11,861 nt of DNA from Oscillospiraceae bacterium (GTDB lineage Bacteria; Bacillota; Clostridia; Oscillospirales; Ruminococcaceae): assembly GCA_020024185.1 (NCBI GenBank), contig JAHHUD010000050.1, positions 1 to 11,861 on the forward strand, written 5' to 3'. The translations under genes were made by a program, and so were the position numbers. The notes beneath the pieces are model-generated. The model searched no databases. It was not told the DNA's origin and saw only the letters and a program-made list of their open reading frames with translations. Of the stretch, positions 1 to 6,460 are shown one piece after another (the first letter of the stretch is position 1; the number at the start of each line of letters is the position of its first letter).

Positions 1-1223
1 ATAATTATTGAAATTACATAATTGCTAAAGTAATATCCAAATCTTGCATCAGGAGTAAAGCTGAACAAAGTTACAATAAAGTTTGCAAGTGTTGGAATAT
101 CTGTGATGTAGAAAATTGACCAGCCAATTACAACTGCAAGTAAGGTGTAAATTCTTGCAAGAACAGGGTGTTTGTTAAGATAATCAAGTAAGAACACTTT
201 TTCTATACTTAAAAGTGCAAAATAGTATAAGCCCCAGAACATAAAATTCCAGTCAGCACCATGCCAGAAACCTGTAAGAAACCATACAATAAGCATGTTT
301 ATTATTTGTCGTTTAAGCCCTTTTCTGTTGCCACCAAGAGGAATGTATACATATTCTCTAAACCAACTGCCTAAAGTCATATGCCAACGACGCCAAAATT
401 CTGTAATACTTTTTGAAATATAAGGCAAGTTAAAGTTCATAGGGAAGTCAAAACCGAGCATTTTTCCAAGACCAATTGCCATAAGAGAGTATCCAGAAAA
501 GTCAAAATAAATTTGCAGAGTGTAAGCAATAATACCAAGCCAAGCAAGTGGAGAACCAACAGCAAAACCAAGACTTTCAATGTCTGTCCACAAAGCACCG
601 ACATTATTTGCAATAAGGACTTTTTTACCAAGACCGAAAATAAATAACTTAATACCTTCATTTATTTCATCAAGAGTAATTCTGCCCTCATATGTATTAA
701 GCTTTTTATTAATATCAGTATATTTTACAATAGGGCCAGCGATAAGCTGTGGGAACATTGTTACAAAAGCAGAGAAATTGATAATATTTTTTTCAGCAGA
801 AACCTTATTTCTGTAAACATCTATAGTATAACTCATAGTTTGGAATGTGTAGAAACTTATTCCCAAAGGAAGAGTTATGTGTGGAAGAGGTATTGATGTT
901 CCAAACAAATTATTTATATTTAAAATGAAGAAATCTGTATACTTAAAGAACAACAAACTGCCAAGATTAAAACAAACAGATACAGCCATAGCTGTATTCA
1001 TTATTTTTTTATTGCCGCGATTTTTTTCTATTGTTTGTGATGCAAAAAAGTCAACGACTGTGCTGGCAATCATAATTGGAAAATATTTGACTTCACCCCA
1101 AGAATAAAATATAAGGCTAGCAATTGTAATAATTCCATTTTTAAACTTATATGGTGCTAAATAATATATAAGTAAGACTATAGGTAAAAATCTAACAATG
1201 AAAAATATGTTACTGAAAATCAA
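1..1223 (-). CDS. MBOAT-family O-acyltransferase (AlgI/DltB-like), C-terminus cut by window edge
   Basis: This is a polytopic membrane acyltransferase of the AlgI/PatA/DltB group. Known members take an acyl group, usually acetyl, from the cytoplasm and pass it outward to a surface polysaccharide, normally with an SGNH/AlgJ-type partner. The frame is open for 407 codons and runs off the left edge; relatives are about 470-500 residues, so the end is missing. It begins MIFSNIFFIVRFLPIVLL, typical of the family. Visible motifs are DFSGYS (residues 241-246), WRRWHMTL with His281, and FWHGADW with the expected catalytic His321. The start is TTG: the only ATG just upstream is followed at once by a stop, while a GGAGGAT lies 7 bases before the TTG. 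The DUF4358 lipoprotein gene lies directly upstream with a terminator in between. The acceptor glycan and the acyl donor cannot be told. The family call is firm. Confidence 0.93.
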   Translation of the reverse strand, partial: MIFSNIFFIVRFLPIVLLIYYLAPYKFKNGIITIASLIFYSWGEVKYFPIMIASTVVDFFASQTIEKNRGNKKIMNTAMAVSVCFNLGSLLFFKYTDFFILNINNLFGTSIPLPHITLPLGISFYTFQTMSYTIDVYRNKVSAEKNIINFSAFVTMFPQLIAGPIVKYTDINKKLNTYEGRITLDEINEGIKLFIFGLGKKVLIANNVGALWTDIESLGFAVGSPLAWLGIIAYTLQIYFDFSGYSLMAIGLGKMLGFDFPMNFNLPYISKSITEFWRRWHMTLGSWFREYVYIPLGGNRKGLKRQIINMLIVWFLTGFWHGADWNFMFWGLYYFALLSIEKVFLLDYLNKHPVLARIYTLLAVVIGWSIFYITDIPTLANFIVTLFSFTPDARFGYYFSNYVISII

Positions 1224-1230
1224 ATTTTTA

Positions 1231-1237
1231 ATCCTCC
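1231..1237 (-). promoter_or_regulatory. Ribosome binding site that fixes the TTG start of the MBOAT gene
   Basis: The minus strand reads GGAGGAT here, a near-perfect match to the 16S rRNA 3' end, 7 bases before the TTG at 1223. The ATG overlapping this site meets a stop after two more codons, so TTG is the only sensible start. Confidence 0.85.
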
Positions 1238-1251
1238 ATAATACAGGGTAC

Positions 1252-1286
1252 AAAAAAGGTCGGAGTCGATTATAACTCCGACCTTT
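1252..1286 (-). terminator. Intrinsic terminator after the DUF4358 lipoprotein gene
   Basis: A perfect 12-bp stem (1255-1266 with 1275-1286) closes an 8-base loop and is followed on the minus strand by a run of T (complement of 1252-1257). It ends the transcript of the lipoprotein gene. The MBOAT start codon lies only 28 bases further on, so any transcription reaching that gene must read through or start inside the lipoprotein gene. Confidence 0.88.
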
Positions 1287-1299
1287 AGTCATTTATTTA

Positions 1300-1800
1300 T
1301 TATTTAAACGCTTCGTCAATTGCTGTATCAACAGCTTTGTAAGCTTCTGAAACACTAACTGATTCATCGCCACCGATTACAAGAACTGCAAAATTGCCTT
1401 TAACAACAACTCTGCCTTCTTTTGCTTTGTCAAGGGCAATTGAAGGGTAGTTTTCATGGCTTTTTACAATGCTTTCTTTGTAAGATTCAAGGTTTTGTTT
1501 AACAGTATCAATTTTACCGTCATTAGCTTCAATTACAATAATTTGGTCTGCACATTGACTGCCATTTTGTGTAACTTTACCAGCATAGCTTTTTACATCA
1601 TCTTTATTCATACTCATCATGATTGTAAGATATTCTTCATTAAGGTCACCAGCTTCGGATACTGCAACAGAAGAATTGATTTTATTCAAAACTTCATTAA
1701 CATCATAAGAAGCTTTTGTGTCACCATCTCCACCACCACAAGCAGTTAGAAATGTCAATGAAAGTGTAAGAGTTAAAAGAATAGATGCTATTTTTTTCAT
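1300..1800 (-). CDS. DUF4358-type lipoprotein
   Basis: This is a 166-residue predicted lipoprotein. It has a Lys-Lys N-terminus, a hydrophobic stretch (residues 4-18) and a lipobox LTAC with the lipidated Cys21, followed by a glycine-rich linker. It should sit on the outer face of the membrane. The rest (about 30-160) resembles the DUF4358 family: a central segment ADQIIVIEANDGKIDTVK, then a helix with YKESI, and a KGNFAVLVIGG strand near the C-terminus. The family's biochemical function is not known. In Clostridia such genes are often seen near MBOAT/AlgI acyltransferase genes, as here, which suggests but does not prove a role in glycan O-acylation. The start is the ATG at 1800 with AGGAG 7 bases upstream. 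It has its own promoter and terminator. The lipoprotein call is firm; the family assignment is from memory of its pattern. Confidence 0.82.
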   Translation of the reverse strand: MKKIASILLTLTLSLTFLTACGGGDGDTKASYDVNEVLNKINSSVAVSEAGDLNEEYLTIMMSMNKDDVKSYAGKVTQNGSQCADQIIVIEANDGKIDTVKQNLESYKESIVKSHENYPSIALDKAKEGRVVVKGNFAVLVIGGDESVSVSEAYKAVDTAIDEAFK

Positions 1801-1842
1801 TTGAATGCTCCTATTATTAATTTAATAATTTTCTATTTTATT

Positions 1843-1870
1843 ATGATACCATAATACAAATTTAAGTCAA
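1843..1870 (-). promoter_or_regulatory. Sigma-A-type promoter for the DUF4358 lipoprotein gene
   Basis: Reading the minus strand, TTGACT (1870-1865) and TATCAT (1848-1843) are 16 bases apart, each one mismatch from consensus. Transcription would start about 35 bases before the ATG at 1800. It lies between this gene and the end of the upstream lipoprotein gene, where no clear terminator hairpin is seen. Confidence 0.65.
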
Positions 1871-1898
1871 TTTTATGCAATATAATTTTACACTAGTT

Positions 1899-2363
1899 TT
1901 ACTTTGTAACAACAAAATCATCAACAAGAACTACCTCAGTAGCACCACTTTTGAGACTTGGTGCAATACTTGTGAGCAATGTTTTAAAACTACCAGTAGA
2001 TTGAGTTGCACCTGCAACTATGTCAATGGAACTGATTTTTCCACTTTCTAAGAATTGATTAATAAGGTCTTTGTTGTATTTTGCAGGATAAGTGCCAACA
2101 ATTGGTTCCATTTGTTTCTTGTAAGCTTCATTTTCACTTTTAAGAGAACCATCATCAGAGCTTATAGCATCAAAAACTAATTCAGTAACTTCACCGTTTT
2201 GAACAGTGATTTCAATATAATCCTTCCAACCGTATACATCGAAATTTTTGTACTCTGCACGATAGTGACCGTCTTTAAGGTTTTTTAAAGTATCGTCTGT
2301 ACATGCAGTAAGAGTAAAAATACAGAGAACTGATATAATAAATGTATAAAATAATTTTTTCAT
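1899..2363 (-). CDS. FMN-binding-domain lipoprotein (COG4939-like)
   Basis: This is a 154-residue extracytoplasmic lipoprotein with one FMN-binding domain (PF04205 type). Members usually carry FMN bound covalently to a threonine by an ApbE/FmnB transferase and pass electrons outside the membrane. There is a signal peptide (residues 1-20), a lipobox LTAC with Cys21, then the domain: DGHYRAEYKNFDVYGWKDYI at about 31-50, ITVQNGEVTELVFDAI, and the C-terminal attachment motif DIVAGATQS (114-122) with Thr120 as the expected flavin acceptor. Most relatives have Ser or Thr where this one has Ala117. The start is the ATG at 2363, not the in-frame TTG two codons upstream, because AAGGAAG lies 7 bases before the ATG and only 1 base from the TTG. 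It is divergent from the Gx transporter gene and has a perfect consensus promoter. No ApbE gene is present in the window. Confidence 0.82.
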   Translation of the reverse strand: MKKLFYTFIISVLCIFTLTACTDDTLKNLKDGHYRAEYKNFDVYGWKDYIEITVQNGEVTELVFDAISSDDGSLKSENEAYKKQMEPIVGTYPAKYNKDLINQFLESGKISSIDIVAGATQSTGSFKTLLTSIAPSLKSGATEVVLVDDFVVTK

Positions 2364-2370
2364 AATCAAA

Positions 2371-2377
2371 CTTCCTT
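2371..2377 (-). promoter_or_regulatory. Ribosome binding site that fixes the ATG at 2363
   Basis: The minus strand reads AAGGAAG, 7 bases before ATG 2363. The alternative in-frame TTG at 2369 would be 1 base from it, too close for initiation. Confidence 0.75.
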
Positions 2378-2486
2378 TTAAGTAAATTTTTATCTAGTTG
2401 TCTATCTAAAATCTTTAAATAAAATTTAGTGTTCTGAATTATAAATAACAACAAATTGAATAAATTTATAATCAAAATCTCTTCTT

Positions 2487-2515
2487 ATTATATTTAATAT
2501 GTGATGTTTTGTCAA
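2487..2515 (-). promoter_or_regulatory. Perfect-consensus sigma-A promoter for the FMN-binding lipoprotein gene
   Basis: On the minus strand TTGACA (2515-2510) is followed after exactly 17 bases by TATAAT (2492-2487). This predicts a start near 2480 and a leader of about 115 bases before the ATG. The leader is AT-rich; I could not recognise a riboswitch or hairpin terminator in it. Confidence 0.85.
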
Positions 2516-2543
2516 ATATACAAGCAATTAGTTAACGAATTAT

Positions 2544-2557
2544 TTACATATATGTAA
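2544..2557. promoter_or_regulatory. 14-bp perfect palindrome between divergent promoters, possible operator
   Basis: TTACATATATGTAA is its own reverse complement. It sits 28 bases beyond one -35 box and 26 bases before the other, a place where a dimeric regulator could act on both genes. AT-rich palindromes also arise by chance, so the role is a guess. Confidence 0.35.
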
Positions 2558-2583
2558 CAAGATATCAATGTATAATGGCTCTA

Positions 2584-2612
2584 TTGACATAAATAGCCTA
2601 TTATTTTAAAAT
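2584..2612 (+). promoter_or_regulatory. Sigma-A-type promoter for the Gx transporter-groESL transcript
   Basis: TTGACA (2584-2589), a 17-base spacer and TAAAAT (2607-2612, one mismatch) predict a start near 2619 and a leader of about 115 bases. It is the best plus-strand promoter found upstream of the transporter and of groES. Confidence 0.7.
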
Positions 2613-2722
2613 ATTATAGCACATAAATATAGGAAGTTGAGGTAATTAAGTTAAACATATCAAAAGTTTATCACAATTACGATATAAATTTAACATAAAT
2701 AAGGATATAATAATAACTTGAA

Positions 2723-2729
2723 AAGGAAG
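2723..2729 (+). promoter_or_regulatory. Ribosome binding site that fixes the GTG start at 2736
   Basis: AAGGAAG lies 6 bases before GTG 2736. An in-frame TTG at 2718 lies upstream of this site and would place it inside the coding region, so GTG is preferred. Confidence 0.75.
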
Positions 2730-2735
2730 TTAAGA

Positions 2736-3233
2736 GTGAAAAAAACAAAGAAGTTGACAACAACTGCCATGCTTTTTGCGTTGGCAATAGTATTATCATT
2801 TATAGAAAGCATGATTATGCCTTTATTTGCATTGCCACCGGGGATTAAACTTGGACTTGGCAATGTTGTGGTTATGTACTGTATGGTATATATGGGGTAT
2901 TCTAGCGCCTTTGAAATTACTGCACTTAAAGGTTTTTTCTCTTTTTTAACAAGAGGAGCTACAGCAGGTGTTTTAAGTTTTTTGGGTGGCTTTTTCTCAA
3001 TTACAATAATGTATATACTTAAAAAATTTTTTAAAGACAAGATAAATTATTTTACACTATCAATTTTTGGTGCTCTATTCCATAATATTGGTCAGATTGT
3101 AGGTTTTTCTTTGTTCTTTTCAAATATAGCACCTATGGCTTATTTGCCGATATTAAGCATTTCGGCAATAATAATGGGTATGGTGACAGGGGCAATTTTA
3201 AAAGTTGTAATTCCTGCACTTAAAAGAATTTAG
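2736..3233 (+). CDS. Gx transporter family membrane protein (heptaprenyl diphosphate synthase component I-like, EetB-like)
   Basis: This is a 165-residue integral membrane protein of the family listed as Hpre_diP_synt_I / Gx transporter. About five hydrophobic segments are visible, at roughly residues 9-31, 40-56, 66-94, 105-130 and 133-159. Family-typical motifs are PPGIKLGLGN (34-43) and HNIGQ (116-120). The first helix holds an AxxxA motif (Ala11-Ala15), as ECF-transporter S components do, and closely resembles RibU in this window. The older name comes from frequent linkage to polyprenyl synthase genes, but there is none here. From memory, Listeria EetB, part of flavin-based extracellular electron transfer, belongs to this family. 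The substrate is unknown. The GTG start fits an AAGGAAG site and a basic N-terminus. groES begins 29 bases after the stop with no terminator between, so co-transcription is likely. Confidence 0.82.
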   Translation: MKKTKKLTTTAMLFALAIVLSFIESMIMPLFALPPGIKLGLGNVVVMYCMVYMGYSSAFEITALKGFFSFLTRGATAGVLSFLGGFFSITIMYILKKFFKDKINYFTLSIFGALFHNIGQIVGFSLFFSNIAPMAYLPILSISAIIMGMVTGAILKVVIPALKRI

Positions 3234-3262
3234 CAAATATAATTAAAAAGGAGATATATAAA

Positions 3263-3547
3263 ATGATTATTAAACCTTTATTTGACAAGGTTGTGCTTAA
3301 ACAACCGGAAAAAAATGAAACAACAAAAAGTGGTATTATCCTTTCTGCGTCAGCACAGGAAAAACCAGAATTTTTGGAAGTTATTGCAGTTGGTGATGGT
3401 GCAATAGTTGACGGAGAAAAACAACCAATGCTTGTAAAAGTTGGAGATAAAGTTCTTGTTGCAAAATATGCAGGTACACAAGTTGAAATGGATAAAAAAG
3501 AATATACTATTGTATCTCAGCAAGATATACTTGCAATAGTTGAATAA
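3263..3547 (+). CDS. groES: Co-chaperonin GroES (Hsp10)
   Basis: This 94-residue protein is the lid of the GroEL folding chamber: seven copies cap the ring in the cytoplasm while a client protein folds. The length is normal for the family. It shows the N-terminal IKPLFDKVVLK strand, the mobile loop (about 16-34) carrying the hydrophobic GIIL tripeptide region (24-27) that docks on GroEL, and the C-terminal pattern with KVGDKVLVAKYAGTQVE and ILAIVE. The start has AAGGAGA 8 bases upstream. groEL follows after 18 bases. Unlike most clostridial groES genes, no CIRCE inverted repeat is seen upstream, and the nearest good promoter lies before the transporter gene. Confidence 0.97.
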   Translation: MIIKPLFDKVVLKQPEKNETTKSGIILSASAQEKPEFLEVIAVGDGAIVDGEKQPMLVKVGDKVLVAKYAGTQVEMDKKEYTIVSQQDILAIVE

Positions 3548-3565
3548 TAAAGGAGTAAAGTTATT

Positions 3566-5197
3566 ATGGCAAAAATGATTGTATATGGTCAACAGGCTCG
3601 TGAAAGTCTTCAGAAAGGTATAGACACACTTGCTGATACAGTTAAAATTACACTTGGTCCAAAAGGTAGAAATGTTGTTTTGGAAAGAAAATTTGGCTCT
3701 CCACTTGTTACAAATGACGGCGTAACAATTGCAAAAGAAATTGAAATTGCTGACCCATTTGAAAATTTGGGAGCACAAATGCTTAGAGAAGTTGCAACAA
3801 AAACAAATGATGCAGCTGGTGATGGTACAACAACAGCAACAGTTTTGGCACAAAGCCTTGTTAAAGAAGGTATGAAAAATGTTGCAGCTGGTGCAAACCC
3901 AATGGATATAAAACGTGGTATGGCAAAAGCTTGTGAAGCAGCAACAAAAGCTATTGTTGCAAATAGTAAAGAAGTTTCTGGTTCAGAAGATATAGAAAGA
4001 GTTGCAACAGTATCTGCACAAGACGGATATGTTGGAAAACTTATTGCAGAAACAATGGAAAAAGTTGGAAAAGAAGGCGTTATAACAATTGAAGAATCAA
4101 AAACTGCTGACACATTCTCAGAAGTTGTTGAAGGTATGCAGTTTGAACGCGGTTATATAACACCATATATGGTTACAGATACAGACAAAATGGAAGCTGT
4201 TATAGATGACGCTTCAATTTTGATTACAGATAAGAAAATTTCTTCAATTCAAGAAATTCTTCCACTTCTTGAAGAACTTATCCAGTCTGGCAGAAAACTT
4301 GTTATTATTGCAGAAGATATAGAAGGTGAAGCACTTTCTACATTGATTGTAAATAAACTTCGTGGTGTGTTTACTTGTGTTGCAGTTAAAGCTCCAGGTT
4401 TTGGTGATAGAAGAAAAGAAATGCTCCAGGATATAGCTATTCTTACTGATGGTGTTGTTATTAGCGAAGAACTTGGCTATGACCTTAAAGAAACAACAAT
4501 TGATATGCTTGGCCGTGCAAGACAAGTTAAAATTACAAAAGAAACAACAACAATTGTTGATGGTGCAGGTGAAAAAGAAGACATCCAATCAAGAGTTAAT
4601 CAAATCAGAGCACAAATGGAAACAGTTACATCTGACTTTGATAGAGAAAAACTTCAAGAAAGACTTGCAAAACTTGCAGGTGGTGTTGCAGTTCTTAAAG
4701 TTGGTGCAGCAACAGAAGTTGAAATGAAAGAAAAGAAACTCCGTATAGAAGATGCTTTGGCTGCTACAAAAGCTGCTGTTGAAGAAGGTATTGTTGCAGG
4801 TGGTGGCACAGCACTTATAAATGCTATTCCAGCAGTAAAAGCTCTCAGTGAAGAACTGGAAGGCGATGAAAGAACAGGTGCAAAAATTGTACTTCGTGCC
4901 TTGGAAGAACCAGTAAGACAGATAGCATTTAATGCAGGTCTTGAAGGCAGTGTTATCATTGATAAAATCATTTCTTCTGGCAAAGTGAACTATGGCTACA
5001 ATGCACAGACAGAGATTTACTGTGATATGATTGATGAAGGTATCGTTGACCCAACAAAAGTTACACGTTCAGCTCTTCAAAATGCAACAAGTGTTGCTTC
5101 AATGGTTCTTACAACAGAATCTCTTGTTGCTGATGAACCAGAAAAAAATACAGACACAGCAGCAATGCAAGGTGGAATGAACCCAATGGGTTACTAA
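3566..5197 (+). CDS. groEL: Chaperonin GroEL (Hsp60)
   Basis: This 543-residue ATP-dependent chaperonin forms the double-ring folding machine with GroES. It is full length. The equatorial domain shows TLGPKGRN (29-36), the nucleotide-binding GDGTTT (85-90) and the catalytic aspartate of RIEDAL (Asp396, matching Asp398 of E. coli). The apical domain (about 190-375) includes the EDIEGEAL and KAPGFGDRRKEML segments. The C-terminal tail is a short GGMNPMGY rather than a long GGM repeat, as is common in Bacillota. AGGAG lies 10 bases before the ATG. It ends the Gx-groES-groEL unit at a strong terminator. Antisense open frames rich in Cys or Ser across this gene are by-products of its codon usage. 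Confidence 0.98.
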   Translation: MAKMIVYGQQARESLQKGIDTLADTVKITLGPKGRNVVLERKFGSPLVTNDGVTIAKEIEIADPFENLGAQMLREVATKTNDAAGDGTTTATVLAQSLVKEGMKNVAAGANPMDIKRGMAKACEAATKAIVANSKEVSGSEDIERVATVSAQDGYVGKLIAETMEKVGKEGVITIEESKTADTFSEVVEGMQFERGYITPYMVTDTDKMEAVIDDASILITDKKISSIQEILPLLEELIQSGRKLVIIAEDIEGEALSTLIVNKLRGVFTCVAVKAPGFGDRRKEMLQDIAILTDGVVISEELGYDLKETTIDMLGRARQVKITKETTTIVDGAGEKEDIQSRVNQIRAQMETVTSDFDREKLQERLAKLAGGVAVLKVGAATEVEMKEKKLRIEDALAATKAAVEEGIVAGGGTALINAIPAVKALSEELEGDERTGAKIVLRALEEPVRQIAFNAGLEGSVIIDKIISSGKVNYGYNAQTEIYCDMIDEGIVDPTKVTRSALQNATSVASMVLTTESLVADEPEKNTDTAAMQGGMNPMGY

Positions 5198-5208
5198 TAA
5201 TAAATAAA

Positions 5209-5238
5209 AAAAGCAGGCATCGATTGATGTCTGCTTTT
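5209..5238. terminator. Bidirectional terminator shared by groEL and the MscS gene
   Basis: A 13-bp stem with one G-T wobble (5209-5221 with 5226-5238) closes a 4-base loop. It is flanked by T-rich sequence on the plus strand and by a run of T on the minus strand, so it can end both convergent transcripts. Confidence 0.88.
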
Positions 5239-5246
5239 AATTTTAA

Positions 5247-6338
5247 TTAAATTTCATCAGCGTTTTGGTAAATTATAGTTTTGGTGTCAAACGCGAAGTC
5301 AGTTTCGTGACTTTCAACGACTTCCATAATCATATACAAAACTTTTTCTTTAAGTAATTGATGTGATGAAAAAGATGTTCCAAGAGAATGATACTGTACA
5401 ACAATGTCAAGGCTTGAGGAATTAAAATTATCAAACCAAACAATAATTGTATCTTTAACAATTTCTGGATATTGGTTAAGGTTTTCTTTTATTTCATCAC
5501 AAACTTTTTGTAAGGTATCCTTTTTTGTGGAATAAACAAGGCCAAAAGTGATTTTTGCTTTACGTTTATCCATTTTTGTCCAGTTTGTAACATTGTCACT
5601 GCTAAGTTTTGAGTTTGGTACAGAAATAAGGGCATTGTCAAAAGTTCTTATACGGCATGAACGGAAATTCATCTCTTCAACAACACCTTCCATTGTACCA
5701 ACAGAAATCCAGTCACCGATAGAAAAAGGTTTGTCAAAAAGAATTACCATACCAGAGAAAAAGTTTGATGCTGTGTCTTGTGCTGCAAGTGCAACAGTTA
5801 AACCACCAAGTCCAAGACCTGCAACAATACCACTTATATCATAGTTAAATTCTTTAAAAATAATTACAACAGCAAGGAATATAACAATAATTTTGCTTAT
5901 TCTTATAAAAAATAAAAGTATAGTTTTGTTTTTACTTTCCTCAAATCCTTTTGAAAAAACAGGTATATTTCCAATAAAACTATGGATTGCATAACTTATA
6001 AGCGCTATGATAGATATTCTGTATAATTTGGCAACAAATGGATATAATGGAATGCTAATTGACTCTGAGAATGGAAAATAAATAATAGCAATGTATACAC
6101 CGGTTAACAATAAAAATATTTTGATTGGTTTTTGTATGCTTTCTGATAAAGCATTTTCCATTGAATTACTCTTAAACTTAAATATTTTCTTTATTAAAAA
6201 TTTATTATTCTTTGTTATAATAACAGACAAAATTTTAAATCCAATAATAATAGCAACACTTATAGCTAACTTTGTTAAAAGGGTTATAACATCTATATCT
6301 AAAAAGAATTTAAAGTATAATTTGTCAAAAATAGTCAT
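5247..6338 (-). CDS. MscS-family small-conductance mechanosensitive channel
   Basis: This 363-residue membrane channel opens under membrane tension to release solutes after osmotic down-shock. Four helices (about 18-41, 72-90, 105-123 and 139-161) precede the pore-lining segment 168-201, whose Gly/Ala-rich GIVAGLGLGGLTVALAAQD is the MscS TM3 signature. The beta domain follows (FDKPFSIGDWISVGTMEGVV, then the RTFDNALISVPNS motif), and the cytoplasmic vestibule fills the rest. It is longer at the N-terminus than E. coli MscS (286 residues), with two extra helices. The start is ATG 6338 with GGAGG 8 bases upstream. An in-frame ATG at 6368 is rejected because it overlaps the -10 box. It is a single-gene unit, convergent with groEL. 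Substrate preference cannot be read from the sequence. Confidence 0.94.
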   Translation of the reverse strand: MTIFDKLYFKFFLDIDVITLLTKLAISVAIIIGFKILSVIITKNNKFLIKKIFKFKSNSMENALSESIQKPIKIFLLLTGVYIAIIYFPFSESISIPLYPFVAKLYRISIIALISYAIHSFIGNIPVFSKGFEESKNKTILLFFIRISKIIVIFLAVVIIFKEFNYDISGIVAGLGLGGLTVALAAQDTASNFFSGMVILFDKPFSIGDWISVGTMEGVVEEMNFRSCRIRTFDNALISVPNSKLSSDNVTNWTKMDKRKAKITFGLVYSTKKDTLQKVCDEIKENLNQYPEIVKDTIIVWFDNFNSSSLDIVVQYHSLGTSFSSHQLLKEKVLYMIMEVVESHETDFAFDTKTIIYQNADEI

Positions 6339-6346
6339 ATATTTTA

Positions 6347-6351
6347 CCTCC
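6347..6351 (-). promoter_or_regulatory. Ribosome binding site that fixes the MscS start at 6338
   Basis: The minus strand reads GGAGG, 8 bases before ATG 6338. It lies inside the longer frame that would begin at 6368. Confidence 0.8.
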
Positions 6352-6359
6352 GTTTTTAC

Positions 6360-6388
6360 ATTATACAAAATAGCGTTAAATATATCAA
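6360..6388 (-). promoter_or_regulatory. Sigma-A-type promoter for the MscS gene
   Basis: On the minus strand TTGATA (6388-6383), 17 bases and TATAAT (6365-6360) form a promoter one mismatch from consensus. The transcript would start only about 15 bases before the start codon. Confidence 0.75.
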
Positions 6389-6422
6389 CTTAAAAATTTT
6401 TGCAATAATATTTTAAAAATTA

Positions 6423-6450
6423 TTGACAAATTTTAAATTGGTGGTATATT
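6423..6450 (+). promoter_or_regulatory. Promoter for the FMN riboswitch-ribU transcript
   Basis: TTGACA (6423-6428) and TATATT (6445-6450) are 16 bases apart, 10 bases before the aptamer begins. It is divergent from the MscS promoter, with about 34 bases between the two -35 boxes. Confidence 0.78.
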
Positions 6451-6460
6451 AATAGTAGTC

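Noticed and set aside
437..661. Hydrophobic minus-strand frame of 74 residues that could pass for a small membrane protein
   Set aside because: It lies on the same strand but out of frame inside the MBOAT gene, whose motifs are read in another frame that is open throughout.
2275..2475. Minus-strand frame of 66 residues upstream of the FMN-binding lipoprotein
   Set aside because: It overlaps the start of the lipoprotein gene in another frame, has low-complexity composition from AT-rich DNA and has no good ribosome binding site. It most likely just spans the leader.
2614..2622. TTATAGCAC as a CIRCE half-site upstream of the transporter-groESL transcript
   Set aside because: It differs from TTAGCACTC, and no matching inverted GAGTGCTAA half-site follows at the required spacing.
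3238..3243. Perfect TATAAT just before groES as a dedicated groES promoter
   Set aside because: The matching -35 position (TGCACT) is poor, and the transcript would start within the ribosome binding site at 3248-3254.
3350..3853. Minus-strand open frame rich in Cys and Phe opposite groES/groEL, which could suggest a Cys-rich peptide
   Set aside because: It is antisense to two certain genes. The Cys, Phe and Asn come from reading GCA/ACA/GAA-rich sense codons backwards, and similar frames lie opposite groEL, metK and glf. No ribosome binding site supports it.
6339..6368. Longer N-terminus for the MscS channel starting at 6368
   Set aside because: That ATG overlaps the -10 box of the promoter and would lie upstream of the expected transcription start. 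GGAGG at 6347-6351 serves ATG 6338.
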